IMG/VR virus record: IMGVR_UViG_3300010401_000011 | Location: 1 to 54,259 of that record | Length of the DNA stretch: 54,259 nucleotides | From: a virus | Direction: 5' to 3' (one strand) | Shown here: in pieces, positions 24,175-33,585 of the stretch | How positions within the stretch are numbered: position 1 is the stretch's first letter | Layout of the letters: each line of letters starts with the position of its first letter | Notes under the pieces: model-generated | Database searches by the model: none | What the model saw: the letters and a program-made list of their open reading frames with translations, nothing else | Told to the model about the DNA's origin: nothing | Made by a program: the position numbers and the translations under genes

Positions 24175-24909
24175 GTGCTCACCAAGACCCTCGCGGTCGC
24201 GCTCAATCGGTGCGTGAAAGAGGCGGACATCGTCCTCGCCGCTGGCACGGACACGACCCGGCGCCACGACACGACCGACGCCGTCACCTACGTGAACGAC
24301 AGTCACCGCGCGCTCATGACCCTGCTCACGACGCGCGGATTTGACTTCTACCTGACCGAGACGGCGCTAGCCAACCTGCCGACGACGCGCGCGGACACGC
24401 ACGAGCAGTACTCGCTCATCGACTGGCCCGCGGCGTCCGTGCTCGTCAAGCGCGTCGACGTGTACAGCAACAGTGAGTGGCACGAGCTCGACCGGCGCGA
24501 CTGGACGCAACTGCGTTCCGAGTGCCGATCGAGCGACGGGGGCGCGTCTCGCCCGCTCGTGTTCGCTCCGAAGAGCCAGGGGTCTGTCGCGACCACGGTG
24601 TTCACGACCGGCAAGATTGCGCTCGCGCCCTTCTCGAGCAACGGCCAGTACAAGATTACGTACCTGCCCGAGTGGGCGGACATCACCAACACCGCGCATT
24701 TGTTCCTCTACCCGGACGAATGGTGCGCGCAGTGGGTGGTCTGGGACTTCGTCTGCAAGATATCGGCGCGCGACAACAACGCCAAGAACCGCTACGCCAT
24801 CGCGACCACCGAGCGGCTTCGGTGCGAGGAGATGATTGGGCATTTCGTGCCCCAGATTGTCGGCACCGGGCCGCTCACGGTCACGCGAAGCCCGGAGTAT
24901 AACCGCTGA
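24175..24909 (+). CDS. Head-tail adaptor (gp4-like) protein
   Basis: A 244-residue protein starting at GTG. The helical N-terminus (LNRCVKEADIVL...VTYVNDSHRALM) and the C-terminal YLPEWADI motif followed by the WDFVCKISARDNNAKNRYAI helix match the pattern of podoviral head-completion/adaptor proteins of the P22 gp4 type, which plug the portal after packaging. The next gene starts inside its stop (TGATG). Adaptor assignment is by pattern, not alignment. Confidence 0.6.
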   Translation: MLTKTLAVALNRCVKEADIVLAAGTDTTRRHDTTDAVTYVNDSHRALMTLLTTRGFDFYLTETALANLPTTRADTHEQYSLIDWPAASVLVKRVDVYSNSEWHELDRRDWTQLRSECRSSDGGASRPLVFAPKSQGSVATTVFTTGKIALAPFSSNGQYKITYLPEWADITNTAHLFLYPDEWCAQWVVWDFVCKISARDNNAKNRYAIATTERLRCEEMIGHFVPQIVGTGPLTVTRSPEYNR

Positions 24910-25616
24910 TGCCGCGCAATCGGAGACGGCGGCTGGTGAACGGGGGCCAAGGCGTGGTGACCGTGCCGCCCGCGTTCGTTGCCGTGCAAACCTGGACGGG
25001 CAGCACGGGAGCACTGAGCGTGGCCTGGCCCTCTCACGCCGCGGGCGACATCGGGCTCTTGCTCGTCAACACGAGCAACCAGACGGTAGCGACACCGTCC
25101 GGGTGGAACGCCGTCACCAATGGCGCGCAAGGCGTGGGCGCGGCGGGAGGGGGGACCGCCGTCGGGCTGCAATGCTTTTGGAGGCGCGCGACGAGTGTGG
25201 CCGAGGCCAATGCGGACGTGGCCGACTCGGGCAACCATACCAATGGCACCATCCTCAGCGTGCGCGGCTGCGTTGCCTCCGGCGATCCGATCAACATTTC
25301 GGCGGGCGACGCCACGAGCGACGCGGACACGACGGGCGTGTCCATTCCAGGGGCCACCACGACCATCGCGCAGTGCTTCGTCGTCGCCATCACGTGCCAC
25401 TCACAAGGAAACGCCTGCTCTCAATCCGGCGAAACAAACGCCTCATTGAGCGGGCTAACCGAGCGGCTAGATGCGGTGGTTTCGCTAGGCTTTGGCGGCG
25501 GTATCAAAATCGTCACCGGCAACAAGGTTGACGCTGGCGCTTACTCCGCGACCACGGCCACGCTCTCGGGCGCTCGTCGCCAGGCCCATGTTTCGCTCGC
25601 GCTCACTCCCGCGTAA
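24909..25616 (+). CDS. Putative tail fibre/receptor-binding accessory protein
   Basis: A 235-residue protein with a basic N-terminus (PRNRRRRL) followed by a jelly-roll-like beta domain: VQTWTGSTGALSVAWPSH, GDIGLLLVNT, and PSGWNAVTNG, a pattern common in uncharacterised phage fibre-associated domains. It lies directly between the adaptor and fibre genes. No enzymatic motif seen. Confidence 0.6.
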   Translation: MPRNRRRRLVNGGQGVVTVPPAFVAVQTWTGSTGALSVAWPSHAAGDIGLLLVNTSNQTVATPSGWNAVTNGAQGVGAAGGGTAVGLQCFWRRATSVAEANADVADSGNHTNGTILSVRGCVASGDPINISAGDATSDADTTGVSIPGATTTIAQCFVVAITCHSQGNACSQSGETNASLSGLTERLDAVVSLGFGGGIKIVTGNKVDAGAYSATTATLSGARRQAHVSLALTPA

Positions 25617-25662
25617 CTCGCGCGGGCATACATCAATCCCATTTCCAAAGGAGCCACCATCA

Positions 25663-25956
25663 ATGCAATCGCTCTCCGGCACCGGCAACCAGTTTGCCCA
25701 TACGACACTCGTAACGCAACTCAAGATGACAGCAAACGCGGCACCGAACGGCCACGGCTTGGTCAACCTTTTCAAGGCGCCGAGCACGGCCCCCATCGCA
25801 TCGTCGAGCATTAATGCTTCCGCAACGGTTCCGCTCAACCTGACCGCGGGCGACGTGCTCGAATACAGCGCAGGCGCTTTCGATATCGGCCAGACCCCCG
25901 CGTGGGCAGCCGAGGTTTCCTTGTTCGACCTCTCGGGCACGGCCGAAATCGGCTAA
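25663..25956 (+). CDS. Small structural-region protein
   Basis: A 97-residue protein with a strong ribosome site (AAAGGAG, ten bases before the ATG). It is Ala/Thr/Ser-rich and beta-like. A longer in-frame reading from 25492 overlaps the previous gene in another frame and is rejected. The position before the adhesin gene suggests a tail-fibre accessory role. Confidence 0.6.
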   Translation: MQSLSGTGNQFAHTTLVTQLKMTANAAPNGHGLVNLFKAPSTAPIASSSINASATVPLNLTAGDVLEYSAGAFDIGQTPAWAAEVSLFDLSGTAEIG

Positions 25957-25986
25957 CCGCGCGCCCCATCGCGCCCCGCCCGAGCC

Positions 25987-27645
<1,659 letters not shown>

Positions 27646-27659
27646 AATGGAGTCGATCT

Positions 27660-28289
27660 ATGGCAGAGAATAGTTTCCGTCGGTTTTACAGGCGCGAAGA
27701 GTTCCTCGCGCTCCCACCCGCGTCGGACATCAACGTGGAGGTGCTCGGCACGGTGTTGGGCGCGCTCGCGCTCGGGGCGCCGATTGCCGAGGTCCGTCTC
27801 ACTCAGCCACCCGGTGATGGCGTGGTCATCGAGTGGCTCGCGCCTCCCACGAGTGGCACGGACTTCCCGCTGGTAGATGCGGCGATTGCAGCGTTTGCCG
27901 GTGGAGCCACGACGAGCGCCCCCATCATTCAACTATCCGCGGCGGTCGCGACATCGACGAGTGCGACGCCCACCACCAAGATTGATTTCACGACGCCGCC
28001 GCTCGACGCCGGCACCTATCAGGTGATTTGGAACACTTCGCTGCGCATGCAAGCGGTCATCGCCAACACGGGCGTGCAAGGTGACATGACCCTCACCCGC
28101 TCGGATGGCGCGTCGGTGCACCAGGATGACGCTTGGAACCTATCGAACCGTCACGCCTTCAACGGGGCCATTACGTTCAGCGTGCTAGCGGGGCAGACCA
28201 TCCGGGCGCTTTTGACCTTCTCGCGACTCGGGGCTTCGGGCACGGCCGAGATGTCACTGGCGCGTGTCTCGATAGACAAGATTGGTTAG
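27660..28289 (+). CDS. Putative fibre-tip or tail accessory protein
   Basis: A 209-residue protein with AAATGGAG upstream. Residues about 95-190 form a beta-rich domain (GTYQVIWNTSLRMQAV, later FNGAITFSVLAG, RALLTFSRLG) like TNF-like or C1q-like knobs found in fibre tips. It directly follows the adhesin. Stop TAG. A longer reading frame from 27198 is rejected because it runs through the glycine repeats of the adhesin. Confidence 0.6.
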   Translation: MAENSFRRFYRREEFLALPPASDINVEVLGTVLGALALGAPIAEVRLTQPPGDGVVIEWLAPPTSGTDFPLVDAAIAAFAGGATTSAPIIQLSAAVATSTSATPTTKIDFTTPPLDAGTYQVIWNTSLRMQAVIANTGVQGDMTLTRSDGASVHQDDAWNLSNRHAFNGAITFSVLAGQTIRALLTFSRLGASGTAEMSLARVSIDKIG

Positions 28290-28290
28290 A

Positions 28291-28319
28291 GCTCAACCCC
28301 CGGCGGCGCCGCCCCGAGC
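28291..28319 (+). terminator. Possible hairpin after fibre genes
   Basis: A 12-base perfect palindrome GGCGGCGCCGCC (28302-28313), flanked by GCTC and GAGC, lies directly after the fibre-tip stop. It may act as a weak terminator or processing site between fibre and lysis genes. No T-run follows. Confidence 0.3.
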
Positions 28320-28376
28320 AAACACCAAAATCTCGGGGAGAGCCGAACGAAACCGAGCAATCGGAAGGGATCCACG

Positions 28377-28520
28377 ATGAACGCGTCCGGGCGCTCGCCG
28401 GGGGGAGAGCCCGGCAAGCATACCCTAGCGCCGCCGCTACGGCAGGAGCATTCCACGGGTGAGACATTGGCGCCGGGGCGGATTGCCACGCCGTTGCCAC
28501 GGCAGTGCCCGCCCGTGTAG
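28377..28520 (+). CDS. Small proline-rich protein upstream of the lysis genes
   Basis: A 47-residue frame with a good ribosome site (GGAAGGGA, eight bases before ATG). It is Pro/Gly/Arg-rich with no transmembrane segment or recognised family. Its TAG at 28518-28520 abuts the GTG of the next gene. Evidence is the ribosome site and gene packing only. Confidence 0.45.
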   Translation: MNASGRSPGGEPGKHTLAPPLRQEHSTGETLAPGRIATPLPRQCPPV

Positions 28521-29033
28521 GTGAGCGCCCGCGCGTCGACCGTGAGCGAAAGTGCTGCTAAAGTCCACGGCGTGCCCGAGCCACCCGACAAGGACACGCC
28601 CCCGACTGGATCCGCGCGCCTGAACGCGCCCCCGGCCGTGCCCACGGTCAAGACCCTGAGCCACCAGATCGTGGGAATAGCCGGGCAGCTGCACGGCGCC
28701 CGTGGCGACATCGATACCGTGCTCGAGTGGCAAAAGGCCATGGCTACGGACCTCAAGGCCGTGCGCACGGCCCTGCTCGGCGATCCACGGGTCTTGCACA
28801 TTTCGACCTTGCCGTCCCCGGGCTCGCTCATGCCGCCGCCGAGCTCGAGTTCCATCAACCCGCCCGCGCCCCGCCCGAGCATGGCGGTCAAGGCGGGCAA
28901 GACGACCGCACAGGTTGCCCCCTGGGTGCTCGTCCTGCTCGGCCTGGTGAGCGAGATTGCCGCCCGGCACACGGCCCACGGCGGGGCCTTCTCGGCCATC
29001 CTGAAACTGGTCTTTCCGGACGCGGTGCCATGA
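28521..29033 (+). CDS. Holin candidate (single membrane segment)
   Basis: A 170-residue frame. Residues about 130-150 are a hydrophobic segment (VAPWVLVLLGLVSEIAA) flanked by charged residues; the rest is soluble and Pro/Ser-rich at 95-125, with a helix near 45-80. Overlapping ATG of the endolysin (ATGA) makes it a holin or spanin-like candidate by position. Start is uncertain: GTG 28521 directly after a stop, or GTG 28572. No T-type holin family could be named. Confidence 0.5.
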   Translation: MSARASTVSESAAKVHGVPEPPDKDTPPTGSARLNAPPAVPTVKTLSHQIVGIAGQLHGARGDIDTVLEWQKAMATDLKAVRTALLGDPRVLHISTLPSPGSLMPPPSSSSINPPAPRPSMAVKAGKTTAQVAPWVLVLLGLVSEIAARHTAHGGAFSAILKLVFPDAVP

Positions 29034-29623
29034 CGCCCGAGGCCGTGCGCGCGTTCCAGAAGGCCCATCTCAACCACCTCGGCCGCCCGCTGAAAGACGA
29101 CGGGGAGCTCGGCCCGGAAACGCGCTGGGCTCTCGACGCCGATACGCTCAGCCCGCACCGGCGCGGCATCGTCCGTATCGCCCAAGCCTTCATCGGGCTC
29201 GAGGAACACCCGCCCGGGAGCAACTCCGATCCGGCCGGCACCATCCGAGACTGGCTCACGCACGTGGGCGCTCATCCGGGCGTTCCGTGGTGTGCGGCGT
29301 TTGCCAGCCACTGTCTCGGCACCGTCAGGATAGGCGGCGCGCAAGCCCTGGGTCGGCACTTCCCGGCCACGCTCAGCCCCTACCCGGGGGATATCCTGTG
29401 GTTTCCGACCGACGCCATCCACGGCCATTGCGGCATCGTCACGGGCTTGACCCTGAGCGAGGTCATGAGCATCGAGGGCAATTGCCTGAACGCCGTGCGG
29501 TGCGTGCGCCGGCAGCGCGACAAGGTCCGTTTTGCACGCGTCCTCGATGAGACGGTAGGAGTCTGCCCGGGAGTCGTTCCGAGCGTGCCGTGGGCCACTT
29601 CCGGCGCGGGAGGGACGCGGTGA
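29030..29623 (+). CDS. Endolysin: peptidoglycan-binding domain plus CHAP-like amidase/peptidase
   Basis: A 197-residue lysis enzyme. Residues 1-40 match a peptidoglycan-binding type domain (TPEAVRAFQKAHL...GELGPETRWALDADT). Residues about 45-195 show a CHAP/NlpC-P60-like catalytic domain: VPWCAAFASHCLG with catalytic-type Cys88, PGDILWF, and HGHCGIVTG with His133, followed by SIEGN. It would cut peptide or amide bonds in peptidoglycan at the end of infection. The ATG overlaps the previous stop. Confidence 0.85.
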   Translation: MTPEAVRAFQKAHLNHLGRPLKDDGELGPETRWALDADTLSPHRRGIVRIAQAFIGLEEHPPGSNSDPAGTIRDWLTHVGAHPGVPWCAAFASHCLGTVRIGGAQALGRHFPATLSPYPGDILWFPTDAIHGHCGIVTGLTLSEVMSIEGNCLNAVRCVRRQRDKVRFARVLDETVGVCPGVVPSVPWATSGAGGTR

Positions 29624-29865
29624 TTGGCCCGATCGTGCGCGGCCTGGTGGCGCTCATCGGCTGGATCCGCACCGGCACGGAGGCGGCCGTGGCCATCGAA
29701 GAGATTGCCGAAGAGGTGACCGGCCATAGCGCGCGGCCGCCGCCGTTACCGGACCGTTACAGCGAGGCGCCCGTGCCGCTCACGGCCAAGGACGTGGAAC
29801 GGCAACGGGACCTGGCTCGGAAGGCGGCGAGGGCGTTTCCGGGGCCGCCGCCGCGGAAGCGCTAG
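29620..29865 (+). CDS. Small protein at the end of the lysis block, possible spanin or holin partner
   Basis: An 81-residue protein starting at GTG (GTGA overlap with the endolysin). A hydrophobic helix (residues about 2-17, IGPIVRGLVALIGWI) is followed by an acidic helix and a proline/basic tail. It could be a membrane-linked lysis component; no lipobox was seen. Stop TAG lies in a CTAG shared with the opposite-strand gene. Confidence 0.5.
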   Translation: MIGPIVRGLVALIGWIRTGTEAAVAIEEIAEEVTGHSARPPPLPDRYSEAPVPLTAKDVERQRDLARKAARAFPGPPPRKR

Positions 29866-30287
29866 ACTTTCAGGATCATGACCCCGCTCCGTGGCCCGTA
29901 AGTCACGTTCTTGCGCGCGGTCATATCCGGGAAAATGCATGATGTCTTGCCCGCCACGGCCCGATCGCGCTCCGGGTCGAGCGCTTCCGTCACGGTCATC
30001 CACTCGTAGCCAAAGCACGCCGTGAACACCTGGCCGTCATCGAACGCATAGCTGAAATCGGTCGTGCGACTATCCTCCCACGGCCAGGGCCACCCCTGCT
30101 CGGGCCTCGTCCCGTCATCGCGGTGTGCCAGTCGCTTGTCGACCAGCGCCTCGAACTGCTCCCGTGTCGTCGCCGTCGCCAGTTCGTGTTTCGTCAGGAT
30201 GGTCTCCGGGTGTCCGTCCCACGCCACGCTCCCGAGCCAACGCGCGTCCGTGCCCCGGCCTATGTAGAAGTCCGCTCTCGTTCCCAT
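29862..30287 (-). CDS. Conserved phage protein (MGTRADFY-type)
   Basis: A 141-residue protein, last gene of the leftward operon. The N-terminus MGTRADFYIGRGTDARWLGS and the following SVAWDGHPE resemble a small uncharacterised phage family. It meets the late operon tail to tail: stop codons of both strands overlap in one CTAG. No function known. Confidence 0.7.
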   Translation of the reverse strand: MGTRADFYIGRGTDARWLGSVAWDGHPETILTKHELATATTREQFEALVDKRLAHRDDGTRPEQGWPWPWEDSRTTDFSYAFDDGQVFTACFGYEWMTVTEALDPERDRAVAGKTSCIFPDMTARKNVTYGPRSGVMILKV

Positions 30288-30517
30288 TGTTCATTCCCTT
30301 TCGCGCACGCGGCGCACTTGGACCAGTTGTCGACGCCGCCCGCAAAGCCGCCCGTGCTCCACTGTGCCGGCGCCTTCCACTCCCCGCACCCGGTGCACTT
30401 TCGGAGCGGCACGCGGCCCCGGAGTTCCAGGCGATGGACGAAGCCGCGGGCGTCCGTATCGTAGCGCTCCGGGCAGCGCTCGCACACGTGGGCGGCGTCG
30501 TGCAGGGGGCAGGTCAT
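30260..30517 (-). CDS. Small zinc-ribbon-like protein
   Basis: An 85-residue protein starting at the ATG that overlaps the upstream stop. Cysteines occur as CPLHDAAHVCERC, KCTGCGEWK and KCAACAKG, i.e. three CxxC-type pairs, strongly suggesting structural zinc sites. Overlaps the next gene by 28 bases. Possible nucleic-acid binding; function unknown. Confidence 0.6.
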   Translation of the reverse strand: MTCPLHDAAHVCERCPERYDTDARGFVHRLELRGRVPLRKCTGCGEWKAPAQWSTGGFAGGVDNWSKCAACAKGNEQWERERTST

Positions 30518-30732
30518 GACCTGGACTTTGCCTTCTCGGCAGCGAGCGCCAGGAACGCATCGACCGTTGCCGTGGTCCGCACGATGACGTTGACCTCGTC
30601 CTCCGTGACCTCGCCCCGGACTTGGCGCTTGGCTAGGTCCTCTGCCCATGCGTCGACCTTCTCGGCGTGCTCGCGCGTCATCAGGCCGCTCTTTACGGCG
30701 CGTTCGAGATCGGGTGGTAGCTTGCGGCTCAT
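30514..30732 (-). CDS. Small helical protein
   Basis: A 72-residue protein starting at ATG 30732 (ATGA with upstream gene). Mostly helical and charged, with a central RGEVTEDEVNVIVRTTATV. No family recognised. A longer in-frame start at 30765 lies inside the upstream gene. Confidence 0.55.
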   Translation of the reverse strand: MSRKLPPDLERAVKSGLMTREHAEKVDAWAEDLAKRQVRGEVTEDEVNVIVRTTATVDAFLALAAEKAKSRS

Positions 30733-30974
30733 GACCGATGCATCCCGCCCGGGCAGCACTCGCATTGCGGGCCCTTGCTCATGAACTCGCCGAGTTGCTC
30801 CGGGGTGAAATGGGCCACCTCCATCTCATGGCGCGAGCACCAGACCTGGATACCATCGCGTGTGAGCCCGATCCGGAACCGGGAATACTTGCGCGGGGAC
30901 TGGCGGTGAGCGCTGGCCTCACCCGCGCACCGGCGGCACTCGACGTAACTGTGTATGCGTTCGACGGGTGGCAT
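30729..30974 (-). CDS. Small hypothetical protein with Cys/His
   Basis: An 81-residue protein containing YVECRRCAG near the N-terminus and CECCPGGM near the C-terminus, possibly binding a metal. Its stop and start codons overlap both neighbours. No known family. Confidence 0.6.
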   Translation of the reverse strand: MPPVERIHSYVECRRCAGEASAHRQSPRKYSRFRIGLTRDGIQVWCSRHEMEVAHFTPEQLGEFMSKGPQCECCPGGMHRS

Positions 30975-31351
30975 CAGTTGGCTCCCTTGCTCACATAAGG
31001 AAGATCGATGCCCTTGAGCAGCAGCCCCTCGATCAACCGGTGCCGTTGGCGCCAGATGTTACTCGCGTTCGTGATGCGGGTCAGCTCGGCACGGGACATC
31101 AACTTTTGCCGGGCAGTGAACGCGGAAAAGGCCGCCAGGAACCTTTCGCCATCCGCCTCGCTATCGAGCCGGGCAAAGTTGTAGATGAACTCCTTACCAC
31201 CGTGTCTGAGGGCAACCACGGCATAACGACCGGGCGGGTCGCCGTTGACCACGAGGGGCGTGCCGATGAACACCTCCTCCGGCTCGAAGCCGAGGTTGGT
31301 GAGAATGTTGTGTGCCGCGTAGGCCTCGTGCACGAGTTGCTTGGTACGCAT
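30974..31351 (-). CDS. Hypothetical protein
   Basis: A 125-residue protein starting at ATG 31351 (the longer frame from 31402 would cover the preceding gene). A LTNLGFEPEEVFIG...NFARLDSEADGERFL pattern suggests a small alpha/beta fold. Shares bases with both neighbours. No family assigned. Confidence 0.6.
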   Translation of the reverse strand: MRTKQLVHEAYAAHNILTNLGFEPEEVFIGTPLVVNGDPPGRYAVVALRHGGKEFIYNFARLDSEADGERFLAAFSAFTARQKLMSRAELTRITNASNIWRQRHRLIEGLLLKGIDLPYVSKGAN

Positions 31352-31602
31352 CAGCAATCCTCGGGCTTGGCATCCCAGAGCAGGCGCGCCATGAGCCAGC
31401 AATCAGCCGGGCCAACCAGGGCCCCTGCGTAGAGGGCAATGGCCGCTTGCCGAATGAACGCGATGCGGTCCGCGCCAAACATCTTGGTCATGTGCACGGA
31501 GTCGGCGCCGGCCTTGCGAGCTTCAGCCAGCATCGAGTCGAGTTCCGCCTGCGAATGGGTAACGTCCACGTGGTGCGGGTCATGCCGGGCGTCGCGCGTC
31601 AT
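31351..31602 (-). CDS. Small hypothetical protein
   Basis: An 83-residue helical protein with start at ATG 31602, overlapping the upstream stop. HDPHHVDVTHS near the N-terminus is His-rich. A longer start at 31644 is possible but would overlap the upstream gene. No family recognised. Confidence 0.55.
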   Translation of the reverse strand: MTRDARHDPHHVDVTHSQAELDSMLAEARKAGADSVHMTKMFGADRIAFIRQAAIALYAGALVGPADCWLMARLLWDAKPEDC

Positions 31603-31835
31603 GGCTTCACCTCGCGCTCGGGCCAGCCGAAGCCGAACGACCAAGCCTCGCGCTCGGCAGCGGTGTGTGCCCGGCTGAGTCCGTGCTGATTGAACGGCTC
31701 CGGATCGATGCAGAAGTCATCGCAGACGGTCCGCACGACATGAGCCGCGATGGCGCGGACCTTCCACTCCACCGGCTTGCCGTCGACCGCGGCGTGAAAG
31801 GCCTCGTCCAGGGGCTTGGTCGCAACGATGGTCAT
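31599..31835 (-). CDS. Small hypothetical protein
   Basis: A 78-residue protein with ATG 31835 overlapping the previous TGA. Ends with the motif AAEREAWSFGFGWPEREV. No family recognised, but it belongs to the coupled leftward operon. Confidence 0.55.
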   Translation of the reverse strand: MTIVATKPLDEAFHAAVDGKPVEWKVRAIAAHVVRTVCDDFCIDPEPFNQHGLSRAHTAAEREAWSFGFGWPEREVKP

Positions 31836-32065
31836 AACCCGTCGCCCTCCACGCGCGTATCCGGTCCCATGAGCGGGCTCAGTTCCCGCATGATGTCCTG
31901 CTCGGTCTCACCCGCCATGAGCAGCACCGTGCCGACGAGGCCCGTGAACGCCTTTAGCTCGACCGAGATGGGCCGCCCCGCGAGCAGCATCTCGGTGTTC
32001 TTGCGGCTCAGCCCAAGGATGAGCAGGGGCTTGCCGTCGCCACCCTTCGCGCTCGCTTTAATCAT
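31832..32065 (-). CDS. Small conserved phage-type protein
   Basis: A 77-residue protein starting at ATG 32065 (GKPLLILGLSRKNTEMLLAG follows). The LILGLSxxN...L.AG.PI pattern and a closing GETEQDIMRELSP are shared by small uncharacterised phage proteins. No known function. The long upstream frame to 32221 is rejected as it overlaps another gene. Confidence 0.6.
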   Translation of the reverse strand: MIKASAKGGDGKPLLILGLSRKNTEMLLAGRPISVELKAFTGLVGTVLLMAGETEQDIMRELSPLMGPDTRVEGDGL

Positions 32066-32841
32066 GGCCGTACGAACTCCTTTCCCGCATCGCCACCGGG
32101 CCGCCGCCGTCCCGATTGCGGGTGCCGATACCAGCCCTCGGGCTCCCCGTGACCGTTCCAGGCGATGGCCGCGCGCCAGCCAGCGTCCACGCAGCCGGGC
32201 ACGTCGCTCGGGTAGTCCCACACGTCATCCATGTCCGGCGCCCCGATCGCGCCTATCCCAAGCCGGACCGAGCCGAAGCTTAGCGGGAGGAGGAAAACGC
32301 CCCGTCCGTCGTCGAGGTAACGGACCCAGAGATAGTCGTTTCCCGCGGCCCGTGCGCGCGCACCGAAGCCCTTGGCGTCCCGGAGTTCGTCATCGCCGAC
32401 CCCGTAGAGGAAAGCCGAGCCCGGATTATCGCCGTGACGGCCCGAGTCCGCACCATCGCCTCGACCGCCTCGTTCATGTCCCGAATGCTCGCTCGACTCG
32501 CTTTCATCTCCCCCCCTGTCAATGGGTAGCGGCTGCTGGGTGTGCTCGAACCGGTACCCGAAGAGCCAGCCCGCGCGCGTGTCATCGGTCGGCGCGAAGT
32601 TGTCCGCCACGTGTTCGACTTGATCCGGGTGGGCCTCGTTCACGTGCCGGCGCAAGGTATAGCCCGTGACCGCGGCCGCCATCCACGCGGGCGAGATGGG
32701 CGCGTCCCCGTTCAGCATGACCAGGACCATGGCATCGAAGAACTCGGTTTCGTCCGGTGACGGGGCGTGGTCCGTTGCCTTGGCAGGATCGTGGTCCTCG
32801 CCGCACTGGCAACGGTCGGGTGTTTTGGTGGTGTCAGCCAT
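32062..32841 (-). CDS. Hypothetical protein with conserved C-terminal phage motif
   Basis: A 259-residue protein. Early CQCGEDHDP suggests a small metal site; residues about 110-145 are a Gly/Ser/Asp/His-rich linker; the C-terminal 45 residues (GWRAAIAWNGHGEPEGWYRH and SGRRRPGGD) match a short conserved module found at the end of several unnamed phage proteins. No enzymatic motif seen. Confidence 0.65.
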   Translation of the reverse strand: MADTTKTPDRCQCGEDHDPAKATDHAPSPDETEFFDAMVLVMLNGDAPISPAWMAAAVTGYTLRRHVNEAHPDQVEHVADNFAPTDDTRAGWLFGYRFEHTQQPLPIDRGGDESESSEHSGHERGGRGDGADSGRHGDNPGSAFLYGVGDDELRDAKGFGARARAAGNDYLWVRYLDDGRGVFLLPLSFGSVRLGIGAIGAPDMDDVWDYPSDVPGCVDAGWRAAIAWNGHGEPEGWYRHPQSGRRRPGGDAGKEFVRP

Positions 32842-33112
32842 TGAGAATGTCCTTCACGGCCTGCTCGTAGTCGAACTCTTCGATATAGCGCCCGCGCTCG
32901 AACGCCGCCTCGATGGCCATGAGCTTCTCGCTTGCACGCTCGGCCTTGAGCAGCGATAGCGCGCACTCTTTCCAGTCCCGGTCCTCGGACTCTAGCTCGC
33001 TTACCCGGTGGTTGGCCCTGAGCAGTTCGTGGCTGAGCTCGGCGTTGCGGTGCATGAGCGCGGCGTGCTTCTCTTCGAGTTCGGTGTTGTAGGCGGTGTG
33101 CTCGGTGGTCAT
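32834..33112 (-). CDS. Small coiled-coil protein
   Basis: A 92-residue protein with ATG 33112. Residues about 10-80 have heptads of Leu with Glu/Arg/His (ELEEKHAALMHRNAELSHEL), a likely coiled coil. It overlaps the next gene by 8 bases. The upstream in-frame start at 33232 would overlap another gene. Confidence 0.6.
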   Translation of the reverse strand: MTTEHTAYNTELEEKHAALMHRNAELSHELLRANHRVSELESEDRDWKECALSLLKAERASEKLMAIEAAFERGRYIEEFDYEQAVKDILNG

Positions 33113-33198
33113 AGCTTGCCCTTTCGCAAGTCGGCCTCGATCTGGTCGGCGTCCTTGCGGGTCAGCTTCCAGCCGCGGCCATGGTCGTCCTCGGTCAC
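33109..33198 (-). CDS. Very small coupled ORF (29 residues)
   Basis: A 29-residue frame from GTG at 33198 to TGA at 33109-33111. The start overlaps the stop of the gene upstream (33195) and its stop overlaps the ATG of the gene downstream (33112). The peptide RGWKLTRKDADQIEADLRKG is a helical charged pattern. Dual coupling supports it as a real gene, too short for family assignment. Confidence 0.55.
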   Translation of the reverse strand: MTEDDHGRGWKLTRKDADQIEADLRKGKL

Positions 33199-33542
33199 GC
33201 CCCACCTCCAAACACGTTGCTGAACGCCTCACGCATGGCAGTCACCGAGGCCAGGGCCGCGCTCAGTTGCTCGTGCAAGTGGTCGAGGCCGGCGGCGGGG
33301 CTCGGGTTGCTCACGTGGCCATTGGAACTCGAGCGCCGTGCTTTCTTGCCTAGCTTGCGCGCTTTCTTTTTGGCACCAACTTTGCCCCCCCCGTTCATGC
33401 CGGCGGCTTTCTTCCAAGCGTAGATGCTGTTTTGACTCACGCGGTGTTTCTTCGCCGTCGCCGTTATCGAGGCACTCGCCAACTCGGCCAGGATCGCGGC
33501 CTTCTCGTCGAGGGTGAATGTCTTGTGTCTCTTCGCTGCCAT
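33195..33542 (-). CDS. Transposase-type helix-turn-helix DNA-binding protein
   Basis: A 115-residue protein. Residues about 8-48 (TLDEKAAILAELASASITAT then KKHRVSQNSIYAWKKAAGM) match the OrfA/IS3-type helix-turn-helix, and residues 51-70 are a Lys/Arg-rich arm. There is no transposase catalytic domain or inverted repeats nearby, so it looks like a domesticated DNA binder, perhaps a regulator. GAAAGG lies 12 bases before ATG 33542. Confidence 0.7.
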   Translation of the reverse strand: MAAKRHKTFTLDEKAAILAELASASITATAKKHRVSQNSIYAWKKAAGMNGGGKVGAKKKARKLGKKARRSSSNGHVSNPSPAAGLDHLHEQLSAALASVTAMREAFSNVFGGGA

Positions 33543-33585
33543 TGGTGTTTGCCTTTCGTTCTGTCTGTTCAATGACGTGAGCGGC

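Noticed and set aside
33195-33542. Insertion sequence
   Set aside because: Only the helix-turn-helix part exists; no catalytic domain, inverted repeats or target duplication.
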